This document shows positions 19,959 to 27,722 of a DNA stretch of 64,000 nucleotides, piece after piece. A program made the position numbers and the translations under genes. The notes beneath the pieces were generated by a model. That model did not search any database, was not told the DNA's origin, and was given only the letters and a program-made list of their open reading frames with translations. The number at the start of each line of letters is the position of its first letter. Positions within the stretch are counted from its first letter, which is position 1. The DNA is from Fidelibacterota bacterium (GTDB lineage: Bacteria; Fidelibacterota; UBA8477; JABMPR01): positions 62,001-126,000 of the forward strand of contig JAJRSW010000011.1 of NCBI GenBank assembly GCA_024278595.1, written 5' to 3'.

Positions 19959-20170
19959 TGTTCAGTCAACCTTGTAGTGTGTGAAAAGTCGCAGGAGTTT
20001 TTGATTGATAACAAGGCGAATATTTTGAGTATAGCCGCTGGTGCTGAGTTCATCGAAGTATAGCTATGGTTGAAATATTTAACGCAGGTAACAGCAAAAA
20101 GAACCTGACCTACCTGCGCTCTGCTACGGTTGGCGAGGCTTGGTTGCGTCAATACAGGGTTGACTGGACA
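19959..20170. mobile_element. MITE-like element with 16-bp terminal inverted repeats
   Basis: This 212 bp element starts with TGTTCAGTCAACCTTG and ends with the reverse complement of TGTCCAGTCAACCCTG (14 of 16 match). A minus-strand frame (19955-20152) spans it but carries no start signal or recognisable domain. There is no transposase inside, so it would need to be moved in trans. I cannot find a clear target-site duplication. Only one copy is in this window. Confidence 0.6.
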
Positions 20171-20220
20171 GCCTCTCGAATCCCAGCCTGGGGCAGATTC
20201 AAATTTTTACTCAGGAAAAT

Positions 20221-22401
20221 TTAAAAATCGATGACAGTTGGTTGCTTACGGTTCCCGTGCACATCACAGTATTGGGTTGGCACTGTTCCCGGTAAAAAGA
20301 CCTCACGCTCCGGAGTACAGTACTGAGTCGCCAGCTTGTGGGTCTCTGAACAGACATTGACAAAGACCACCGACTCTTCCGGGATCTCAAATTCCTGTCG
20401 GTCCCAATCCAGACTATCATAGACGGCTTTCATATACTGAGCCCAGATAGGTACCCCCAGAGCAGATCCTGCCATGGCGGGTCCCAGACTGATGGAGGGT
20501 GAATCCATCCCGACCCAGACCGCAGTGGACAATCGGGTAGTAAAACCCACGTACCAGGCATCGGTAAATCCAGTAGTAGTCCCGGTTTTACCCCCAGCTG
20601 GCTCATAAAAACCAAAGCGGGTTCGAGCACCAATGCCAGTCCCACGATTTGCAACCGTTTCCAGTAATGACAGCATGACGTAGGAAGTTCCCCGACCCAG
20701 GACTTCCTTCCGCTCTGGTGTATACGTGCGGAGCACACCACCAAATCGATCCTGAACGGACAGGATCCCCAGCGGTTCGATCCAAATACCCAAACGAGGG
20801 TACACACCATAGGCGGCGGCCATTTCGATGGGATAGACCCCTGATGCACCTAAGGCCAGTGCATCACCCGGGTATAAGCGGGTGGTGATGCCCATGGCCC
20901 GGGCTTTCTCAACCACCGCTGCCGGGGCGACCAATTCTTGAATAGTGCGCACAGCGATCAGGTTGAGCGAACGCCGGATTCCTTCCCGAATAGTGGTCTC
21001 CCCGCCCATGCTCAGATCGTAATTCTTGGGACGCCAATCTGTAGAATCGTTCATTCCAGTTTTGATCACAACCGGCTGATTTAGCAGGGTGGTAGTCACG
21101 GGATAGCCGTTATCGATGGCGGCCGTGTATAAAAATGCCTTGAACGATGATCCGGGTTGCCGGATCATCTGGGTGGAACGGTTCCATTTTGATTTACTGA
21201 AATCTTTGCCCCCCACCATGGCTTTGATTTGGCCAGTTTCCACATCCAGAGAGATCAACTGAGCCTGCACCGTGAGCAATTGCTCTATCCGGGGCGTTAT
21301 CTCCACTGAGTCACTGAGCATTAAACGAACCGTATCCACAGTGAGCTCAATATTGTGTCTTGCTAAGATTTCAGCCAGGGCATTGGATTTTTTGTCCAGC
21401 ATCCGGGCATTAAAAATAGCCTGGATCCTATCCAACTCTCGGGCAACAACCTCATTGGCAATCGACTGCATCCGCGTATCCAAACTGGTATAGATGGTCA
21501 GCCCATCTCGATAAAGATCCACCCCCAGCTCGTCATCTTCCTTTTCCAACTGGCGGCGGACAAATTCCCCGAAATGGGGCGCCACATTGCCCATTTCAAC
21601 AGAATCAGGGGCATACGTTTCAATGGGGAGGGACTTGAAATAATTTCGCTCAACTGCATTAATTGCTTTTTCCCGGAACATGGAATTGATCACCACATTA
21701 CGTACGTGGCGAGAACGGTCAGGGTGTGTGATGGGTGAATAATAGGCCGGTGCTCTTAGCATTCCCACCAGGATGGCCCCCTCATCCAGAGTCAGGTTTT
21801 CTACTTTTTTATTGAAATACTTGGTGGCCGCAGCCTGGATCCCATAGGCTCCATGTCCAAAATACACCGTATTCAGGTACATGGTCAGGATCTCTTCCTT
21901 GGTGAAAGTATGTTCGATCTGAACCGCAGTGATCAATTCGCGAATTTTCCGGGTATAGGTCTGCTTGAATCCAATTCTGGCGTACAGACTACGCGCCAGC
22001 TGTTGGGTCAGTGAAGATGCACCACCGTGAATCTCACCGGTCAAAAGATTCAGACTGATGCTGTACACCGTCCTGAAAAGGTTCATTCCCCAGTGACTAT
22101 AGAACTGCTGATCTTCGGTAACGATCAGGGCTTTTTTTACATGGGGTGGGATTTCATTGGATTTTACCAGGGTCCGCTGGGTGGTAAAAAGTTCCTGGAT
22201 AACCTGATCATCAGCAGAGACGATCCGGGTGATCAAATCCGGGTCATATCGTTCCAGTTCATCCAGCGACGGTAGATCCTGGGTCAATAGAAATAGCCAG
22301 GTAATCAGGCCAACTGTGAATACAGCGCTAACACCTAATGCAACATAGATACGCTGCTTGAATTTTTGTCGACCGCCTTTGGCTTTGAAGTGTCTGTTCA
22401 T
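20221..22401 (-). CDS. mrcA: Class A penicillin-binding protein (PBP1A type)
   Basis: The 726-residue bifunctional peptidoglycan synthase polymerises lipid II and cross-links stem peptides in the periplasm. It has a short cytoplasmic N-terminus and one membrane helix (residues 18-40). The GT51 glycosyltransferase has catalytic Glu96 in TEDQQFY, GGASSLTQQLARSLY (127-140) and KEEILTMYLNTVYFGHGAYG (168-187). The transpeptidase has SxxK with nucleophile Ser418 (GSSFK), SLN at 478-480 and KTGT at 605-608. All key residues are present, and the length is typical for PBP1A. The C-terminus has two extra cysteines (near 690 and 702) and a short tail. It is a single gene on the minus strand with no clear Shine-Dalgarno sequence. 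Confidence 0.95.
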   Translation of the reverse strand: MNRHFKAKGGRQKFKQRIYVALGVSAVFTVGLITWLFLLTQDLPSLDELERYDPDLITRIVSADDQVIQELFTTQRTLVKSNEIPPHVKKALIVTEDQQFYSHWGMNLFRTVYSISLNLLTGEIHGGASSLTQQLARSLYARIGFKQTYTRKIRELITAVQIEHTFTKEEILTMYLNTVYFGHGAYGIQAAATKYFNKKVENLTLDEGAILVGMLRAPAYYSPITHPDRSRHVRNVVINSMFREKAINAVERNYFKSLPIETYAPDSVEMGNVAPHFGEFVRRQLEKEDDELGVDLYRDGLTIYTSLDTRMQSIANEVVARELDRIQAIFNARMLDKKSNALAEILARHNIELTVDTVRLMLSDSVEITPRIEQLLTVQAQLISLDVETGQIKAMVGGKDFSKSKWNRSTQMIRQPGSSFKAFLYTAAIDNGYPVTTTLLNQPVVIKTGMNDSTDWRPKNYDLSMGGETTIREGIRRSLNLIAVRTIQELVAPAAVVEKARAMGITTRLYPGDALALGASGVYPIEMAAAYGVYPRLGIWIEPLGILSVQDRFGGVLRTYTPERKEVLGRGTSYVMLSLLETVANRGTGIGARTRFGFYEPAGGKTGTTTGFTDAWYVGFTTRLSTAVWVGMDSPSISLGPAMAGSALGVPIWAQYMKAVYDSLDWDRQEFEIPEESVVFVNVCSETHKLATQYCTPEREVFLPGTVPTQYCDVHGNRKQPTVIDF

Positions 22402-22468
22402 GTCTTACAATTATAAACTTTTAAGTCTGTCATGTTCATACGTATTTAACAATATGAAGATTTAATCA

Positions 22469-22641
22469 TGACGCCCCCGCAAAAAGTATTTGGAGAAACA
22501 CGGAATATACCCTATGTGTAATAAATACAATTATTTATGGTAAATACATCTAAACCTATAAATAACAACACTCTGCGTCATTTCGACAGACTCAATGCAA
22601 CGCTCTGCGCGCTGCGAGAGGGACTTTCTGCGAGGGTGTCA
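22469..22641 (+). repeat. Family B interspersed repeat, copy 1
   Basis: The left end TGACGCCCCCGCAAAAAGTA and the right end GACTTTCTGCGAGGGTGTCA form an inverted pair 173 bp apart. The interior (AATATACCCTATG...AATAAATAC...AACAACACT, then TGCGTCATTTCGACAG) is shared with copies at 35769-35970, 57031-57164 and, in part, 52393-52610. A short minus-strand frame at 22578-22769 is produced by the element and is not a gene. Confidence 0.85.
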
Positions 22642-22705
22642 ATCATACTTAATCCGTAGAGACCGATCTTAGCTCTGTTTTCTACCAGAATTGTCTCGAA
22701 AGACA

Positions 22706-22736
22706 AAAAGAGTCGAGTAATATCCTCGACTCTTTT
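22706..22736 (-). terminator. Terminator of the fumarase operon
   Basis: A perfect 12 bp stem, AAAAGAGTCGAG / CTCGACTCTTTT with a seven-base loop, lies 26 bases downstream of the fumarase beta stop codon on the minus strand and ends in a T-run. Confidence 0.85.
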
Positions 22737-22761
22737 CAGAAGTTCTTTTTCCAAATTACAC

Positions 22762-23343
22762 TCAACCAAAGATCAGCTTTTTAGCCACCGCATCCGATTT
22801 CGCTTTGATGGTTGTGTGTAATGATCCACCGTGACTATCCATGGTAACTACAGCCGGAAAATCCTTTACTTCGATGTGCCAGAATGCCTCTGGAATACCC
22901 AGTTCTTCCAGCATATAAACATCTTTCACCCTCACCACCGTTTTGGCCAATGAGGCCGCTAACCCACCAATGGCATGTAGATACACACCACCTGATTTTT
23001 CCAGACCGGCTAAAGTTTGCGCACCCATACCACCTTTACCGATCACCGCTCTGACCTTATAATGCTCCATGACAGATGCTTCATAAGGTTCTTCTCGGAT
23101 ACTAGTCGTGGGACCAGCGGCCACAAAAGACCAGGAACCATCATCCCGCTGTTTTACAACCGGTCCACAATGGTAGATCATGCTGTTCTCCATGATCGGG
23201 TTCAACCAATCCGGCCAATTCTCATGGATATACTTATGGGCAGCATCCCGTGCCGTTACCATTAATCCTGAAATAACGACCTCGTCGCCAATCTTTAATT
23301 CGCGGATGGTTGCTTCGGAAATTGGTAATTGCAACTTAATCAT
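22762..23343 (-). CDS. Fumarate hydratase class I, beta subunit
   Basis: The 193-residue protein is the C-terminal (beta) half of the oxygen-sensitive [4Fe-4S] fumarase, which interconverts fumarate and malate. Motifs are GDEVVISGLMVTARDAAHK (19-38), IYHCGPVV, AAGPTTSIREEPYE and GKGGMGAQTL, followed by GGLAASLAKTV, all hallmarks of the FumA C-terminal fold and substrate pocket. Its start overlaps the end of the alpha gene by eight bases with a strong GGAGGTGA just upstream, so the two are translated as a coupled pair. A terminator follows. The two-subunit arrangement is typical for anaerobes, archaea and many FCB bacteria, in contrast to the fused E. coli FumA. Confidence 0.93.
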   Translation of the reverse strand: MIKLQLPISEATIRELKIGDEVVISGLMVTARDAAHKYIHENWPDWLNPIMENSMIYHCGPVVKQRDDGSWSFVAAGPTTSIREEPYEASVMEHYKVRAVIGKGGMGAQTLAGLEKSGGVYLHAIGGLAASLAKTVVRVKDVYMLEELGIPEAFWHIEVKDFPAVVTMDSHGGSLHTTIKAKSDAVAKKLIFG

Positions 23344-24223
23344 AGCTCACCTCCCCACCGGCTTTCAAGGTCATGCTGTGACGACGATAGGCCCAGCACA
23401 TATATGAGATCGATACAAAGAAAGATGCCGGCAGACGATGCAAAGCTCCCATCTTTACCGCCAGAACCGTTGTGTTTCCGCCAAAGCCCATTGGACCAAC
23501 CCCTAATTCATTCAGATCACCCTTGAGCCTGGCTTCTAATTCGGCCAATTCAGGATTGCCGTTCGTATCTGTGATCTTTCTGAAAAGCTGGGTCTTGGCA
23601 GCCAGGTGTGATGAGGTCCGGTCACCACCAATTCCGATTCCCAAAATTCCGGGAGCGCAGCCTAAACCCTGGGCAGCATTGACTGCATCTACGATCACCT
23701 TGTAGACACCATCCAGATCACGACCGGCACCCAAACCCACATCAGGCAACTTATATTGGGTGGAAACATTCTCACAACCCCCACCCTTGAGCATCAACTT
23801 GAATTCGATATGATCCTCATCCCATTCTTCGAAGTGAATAAAGGGTTGACCCTCTCCAATGTTGTTTCCAGAATTTTTTCCAGTCAGTGAGTCCACTGCA
23901 TTGGGTCGCAGGTAACTCTTATCAACGGCCTCAACAGTTGCCTCTTTGATCAGCGCCGTAAGCTTTCGCATGGACACTCCTTCGGGAATATAGACCAGAT
24001 AGATATTGGTACCCGTATCCTGACAGATTGGAGTGGACTCATCTCGAGCCAGGTCAATATTTTTTAACAGCATCCCGAACACATTTCGTGCAGCAGAGCC
24101 CTCAGGCTCGTTTTGCCGGGCGGCCTTGATCGCATCCACCACATCGACTGGTAGATCCGTGGCAGCTAAGCGGATCAACTCCAGAAGTTGATCTTTCAGA
24201 ACTTTTTCGTCATATCTAAACAT
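23336..24223 (-). CDS. Fumarate hydratase class I, alpha subunit
   Basis: The 295-residue alpha subunit carries the iron-sulfur cluster. Three well-spaced cysteines fit the expected ligands: Cys67 in PICQDTGTN, Cys150 in GGGCEN, and Cys189 in GLGCAPG. GIGIGGDRTSSHLAAK (195-210) is the conserved glycine-rich segment. A GGGGTG ribosome-binding site precedes the ATG. It sits 126 bases after korB on the same strand with an inverted repeat between them. That makes a possible korA-korB-fumarase transcription unit for the ferredoxin-linked part of the TCA cycle. Confidence 0.94.
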   Translation of the reverse strand: MFRYDEKVLKDQLLELIRLAATDLPVDVVDAIKAARQNEPEGSAARNVFGMLLKNIDLARDESTPICQDTGTNIYLVYIPEGVSMRKLTALIKEATVEAVDKSYLRPNAVDSLTGKNSGNNIGEGQPFIHFEEWDEDHIEFKLMLKGGGCENVSTQYKLPDVGLGAGRDLDGVYKVIVDAVNAAQGLGCAPGILGIGIGGDRTSSHLAAKTQLFRKITDTNGNPELAELEARLKGDLNELGVGPMGFGGNTTVLAVKMGALHRLPASFFVSISYMCWAYRRHSMTLKAGGEVSYD

Positions 24224-24268
24224 ATTTCACCCCTAAAATACTCACAACTAAATAGGTGTTTAGTGTCT

Positions 24269-24345
24269 CACCGCCTGCCAAGTCGAAGCTGGATCCCGCC
24301 GATGGAGCGGGACAAGCATAGATTGGAGCCTGTCGAAGGGCGGTG
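24269..24345. repeat. Nested inverted repeat between korB and fumarase
   Basis: CACCGCC and GGCGGTG form the outer arms. Inside is TCCCGC/GCGGGA (24294-24312) and a GGAGCCTGTCGAAGGG motif related to the unit repeated at 52463. The structure ends a few bases beyond the korB stop codon and could attenuate read-through into the fumarase genes. Confidence 0.6.
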
Positions 24346-24349
24346 CCTG

Positions 24350-25378
24350 CTACTTAACTTCCCACACATCACCGGAATAGAACAGACTCTCAAGCGTACC
24401 TTCACCCTTGGCCTCGATAACATCCTCGATCTGAGCGGTTAACATCTCATCGTAGGTCGGTGCTTCAATAGCTCGAAGGATACCAAAGGGGGTCGGGTTC
24501 AGTGGATCAAAGGTCATTTCCAATAACAGGTTAGTGATGATGGAATTGGTCTCATCATGCACCAGCAGATCTTTTTCTGACCAGTCACCCCCCAGGGTGA
24601 CCACTTTGGGATGGTGATCTTTCATGATGATCCCCTTGTCATGCTCTTTACCAAAGATCATGGGTTCGCCATGGGTCACAAAAAGGGCATTGTCAGGCCG
24701 GGTAGCCTTGCTCTCACCATCAGCGAATTCACCGTCATTAAAGATGATACAGTTCTGATAAACCTCAATAAAGGCCGCCCCTTTATGGCGCTGAGCCCGC
24801 TTGATACTTTCCTGAAGACCCTTGGCGTCAACATCCAGAGCCCGGGAGATAAAGGTCGCATTGGCACCCAGGGCGATGGCGCTGGGATTAAAAGGACGGT
24901 CGATGGAGCCGTAGGGAGAAGACTTGGTTTTCATCCCCAGTTGAGAGGTAGGCGAATATTGACCTTTTGTCAGACCATAAATCCGGTTGTTGAACAACAT
25001 GATGTTCAGGTCAATATTTCGTCTCAATACGTGGATCATGTGGTTTCCACCAATGGAAAAGCCATCACCATCACCGGTAATGACCCACACAGCCAGGTCA
25101 GGGTTGGCCAATTTTACACCCGATGCGATTGCCGGTGCCCGGCCATGGATCGAATGGAAACCGTATGTATCCATATAATAGGGGAAACGACTGGAACACC
25201 CGATCCCGGAGATAAAGGCGTAATTTTCTTTTTTTACACCCATGACCGGCAGGGTCTTCTGCATGTTGGCCAGCACCGAATAATCCCCACAACCCGGACA
25301 CCAACGAACTTCATTACCCGGCACAAAATCTTTCCGGGTTAGATTCAACTCTTCTATACCTTGAATAGTCTCACTCAT
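24350..25378 (-). CDS. korB: 2-oxoacid (2-oxoglutarate):ferredoxin oxidoreductase, beta subunit
   Basis: The 342-residue subunit binds thiamine diphosphate. WCPGCGDY holds the first two cluster cysteines (27, 30), and GIGCSSRFPYY the third (Cys61). GDGDGFSIGGNH at 102-113, followed by LFNNRIYGLTKGQ, is the TPP/Mg motif. A fourth Cys near 210 (YQNCIIF) completes the usual pattern. The enzyme decarboxylates a 2-oxoacid, passing electrons to ferredoxin and acyl to CoA. Its partner korA lies 32 bases upstream. The 2-oxoglutarate assignment rests on overall resemblance to KorB and on the adjacent TCA enzymes; another 2-oxoacid is possible. Confidence 0.92.
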   Translation of the reverse strand: MSETIQGIEELNLTRKDFVPGNEVRWCPGCGDYSVLANMQKTLPVMGVKKENYAFISGIGCSSRFPYYMDTYGFHSIHGRAPAIASGVKLANPDLAVWVITGDGDGFSIGGNHMIHVLRRNIDLNIMLFNNRIYGLTKGQYSPTSQLGMKTKSSPYGSIDRPFNPSAIALGANATFISRALDVDAKGLQESIKRAQRHKGAAFIEVYQNCIIFNDGEFADGESKATRPDNALFVTHGEPMIFGKEHDKGIIMKDHHPKVVTLGGDWSEKDLLVHDETNSIITNLLLEMTFDPLNPTPFGILRAIEAPTYDEMLTAQIEDVIEAKGEGTLESLFYSGDVWEVK

Positions 25379-25410
25379 CTTACTATACCTTATCTATAAT
25401 TGCTCGGGCA

Positions 25411-27249
25411 TTAACCGAGGATCTCGTTTATTTTTTCTTCGATCTCTGAAGCCCGGAAAGGTTCTCCGCGAACCTTGTTCAATTGATGAATGGGTCGCAC
25501 CAGGTCGGCTTTTAAAAGCAGTGAAAGCTGACCGGAGTTTACCTCAGGAATCAGGATCTCATCAAAATTATCACAGATCTCCTTCAGGTCCGATGGGAAG
25601 GGACTCACCCAACGTAGATGGAGTTGACTAACAGATTTTCCTTCAGCTTGAACACGATCCACTGCCACGTGGATAGAGCCATGGGTACTTCCCCAGCCAA
25701 TTACCAGCACCTTGCCTTTGGCTTTTCCAAAGATCTCAGATGGTGGTATTTCCTGAGTGATCCGCGTTATTTTACGAGCCCGGATATCGGTCATGAGCTG
25801 GTGATTCTCAGGATCCTGACTGACCATACCGGTGATATTTTCTTTTTCAAGACCACCGATCCGATGCTCCAGACCAGGTGTACCTGGCAAGGCCCAGGGC
25901 CGCGCTTCATTCTCATCCCGGGAATAAGGCATAAAGCCATTTTCACCCCTGGCAGATGAATCCGGGTGGGTCACCTTGATCTCCGGCAGACTTTTGGGAT
26001 CCGGGATCAGCCAGGGACCGGAGCCCTGACCTAAATAGCCATCCGTTAATAAAATTACCGGTGTCATATATTTTAAAGCCACTCTAGCTGCCTCAAAAGC
26101 ACAGTCAAAACAATCAGCTGGGTCCTGAGCGGTGATGACCGGGATCTGGGCATCACTGTTGCGACCATGAACCGCCTGCAGTAGATCGGATTGTTCCATT
26201 TTGGTGGGCATTCCAGTACTGGGGCCACCCCGTTGAACATTAACGATCACCAGGGGTAATTCAGTGATAATTGCCAGACCGATGGCTTCAGTTTTCAAAG
26301 CCATACCAGGCCCTGAGGTCGTGGTACAGGCCAGATCACCAGCATAGGAAGCACCGATGGCAGAAGCAATTCCAGCGATCTCATCCTCAGCCTGAAAGGT
26401 TTTAACAGCATGATTCCTGAGACCTGACAAAGTATGCAGAATCTCGCTGGCAGGGGTAATGGGGTAGGAACCCAGGAATAATTCTTTACCCGCTTTTTTC
26501 GCAGCAGCTACAAGACCATAGGCCACAGCGACATTACCAGTAATGTTGCGATATTTACCCTTGGGTAGATCAGCTTTTTCAACGGCATAGGAGGTGGTGA
26601 ATATCTCTGTCGTCTCACCGTAATTGAACCCGGTTTTCATGGCGGTTATATTGGCTTCTGCAATGGCCGGGTTCTTACCAAATTTTTTGCGAAGCCAGGC
26701 TTCAGTTGGCTCTACCGGACGATTGTACATCCAGAAGAGCACACCCAGCGCAAACATATTTTTGGTACGCTCAATCCCTTTTGAGGTCAGATCTGAACTC
26801 TCAAGCGCTTTTCCAACCAGTTTGGACATCTCGATACTGTAAACCGTATACCCTTCGAGGCTCCCGTCTTCTAGAGGATTTCCCTCCCATCCAGCCATTT
26901 TCAAATTCTTTAGCGAAAAGGCATTGGCGTTGGCCAAAACAGTACCACCTTTTTTTAAATCCTTCAGGTGGACCTTCAAAGCAGCTGGGTTCATAGCTAC
27001 CAGAGTATCCGGCAGATCACCCGGAGTGAACACCCGGGACGATCCGAACATCAATTGAAAAGCACTGACACCAGCCAGGGTTCCCAGTGGGGCTCGAATC
27101 TCAGATGGATAGTTGGGAATGGTTTTTAGATCATTGCCTACAATGGCCGTTGCTTCTGTAAAGCGCGTGCCGGTTAGCTGCATACCATCGCCTGAATCTC
27201 CGGCAAAGCGAATGGTAGCCTCATTAATACGTATTACTTTTTTCGTCAT
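25411..27249 (-). CDS. korA: 2-oxoacid (2-oxoglutarate):ferredoxin oxidoreductase, fused gamma-alpha subunit
   Basis: The 612-residue protein joins a gamma domain (residues ~8-195, beginning RFAGDSGDGMQLTG) to the pyrimidine-binding alpha domain (from ~215, GNVAVAYGLVAAAKKAG). Alpha motifs include SYPITPASEI, FQAEDEIAGI, TTTSGPG, and QRGGPSTGMPT, which holds the conserved substrate-contact region. The C-terminal ~130 residues form the beta-sheet domain (VLVIGWGSTHGSI). A GGGAG site precedes the ATG. It is the first gene of the kor pair and probably of a kor-fumarase unit. The gamma-alpha fusion is the usual form in aerobic and FCB bacteria with ferredoxin-dependent oxoglutarate oxidation. Confidence 0.93.
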   Translation of the reverse strand: MTKKVIRINEATIRFAGDSGDGMQLTGTRFTEATAIVGNDLKTIPNYPSEIRAPLGTLAGVSAFQLMFGSSRVFTPGDLPDTLVAMNPAALKVHLKDLKKGGTVLANANAFSLKNLKMAGWEGNPLEDGSLEGYTVYSIEMSKLVGKALESSDLTSKGIERTKNMFALGVLFWMYNRPVEPTEAWLRKKFGKNPAIAEANITAMKTGFNYGETTEIFTTSYAVEKADLPKGKYRNITGNVAVAYGLVAAAKKAGKELFLGSYPITPASEILHTLSGLRNHAVKTFQAEDEIAGIASAIGASYAGDLACTTTSGPGMALKTEAIGLAIITELPLVIVNVQRGGPSTGMPTKMEQSDLLQAVHGRNSDAQIPVITAQDPADCFDCAFEAARVALKYMTPVILLTDGYLGQGSGPWLIPDPKSLPEIKVTHPDSSARGENGFMPYSRDENEARPWALPGTPGLEHRIGGLEKENITGMVSQDPENHQLMTDIRARKITRITQEIPPSEIFGKAKGKVLVIGWGSTHGSIHVAVDRVQAEGKSVSQLHLRWVSPFPSDLKEICDNFDEILIPEVNSGQLSLLLKADLVRPIHQLNKVRGEPFRASEIEEKINEILG

Positions 27250-27722
27250 GAATACGAACTCCCAATAAACGAAACTCTGTTTCTATAATTAAAATTGACT
27301 GATTCTCTGGAATTGAATATCACTTGTAATGGATCGGTGGTCATCAGATTTACAGGTAATCTCTGCACACCTTTTTGAAGTCGACCATGTTTAGGATTTC
27401 CCGACCTATTCATGATCAAAAACTAACTTTCACCTCAGGTAAAACAATGCAGAATGATATAAGACACCATTTATTTTTCACAAGTATTGGACGAAGCAAC
27501 TATTGAGCCGTATTAGCCATTCTCTTTATTTTTCTACCGCTTCTACTCTCATACCAAATTGCAGGTCTAAAGTGGTCATTAAATCCAAAATATTACCCAA
27601 CGCCTGACAAGCTACAGGGTGACCTGCTTTTCTGGTTCACAAATCCTGACCAGACCCAATCCCGCCCCAGAAACATAGAATACCGAACCTTGTCCCCTTA
27701 TACCCTTTTTAATTTTTTTGCT
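27250..27722. other. Gap with no recognisable gene or repeat
   Basis: This stretch of ~470 bases lies between the Lon-like protease stop and the korA start on the minus strand. It holds the korA ribosome-binding site and, near 27705, a run of T on the plus strand. I see no conserved open frame, no member of the repeat families and no convincing hairpin terminator. It presumably carries the korA promoter. Confidence 0.4.

Noticed and set aside
19955..20152. 65-codon minus-strand frame after the AMP nucleosidase gene
   Set aside because: It coincides with the MITE-like element and shows no start signal. It may be a repeat-encoded spurious frame.
22578..22769. 63-codon minus-strand frame next to the fumarase beta gene
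   Set aside because: It overlaps family B copy 1 and the operon terminator stem, which explains the open frame.
24611..25342. 243-codon open frame on the plus strand
   Set aside because: It is fully antisense to korB, which has intact catalytic motifs. The antisense translation is histidine- and isoleucine-rich without any domain, so it is a shadow of codon bias.
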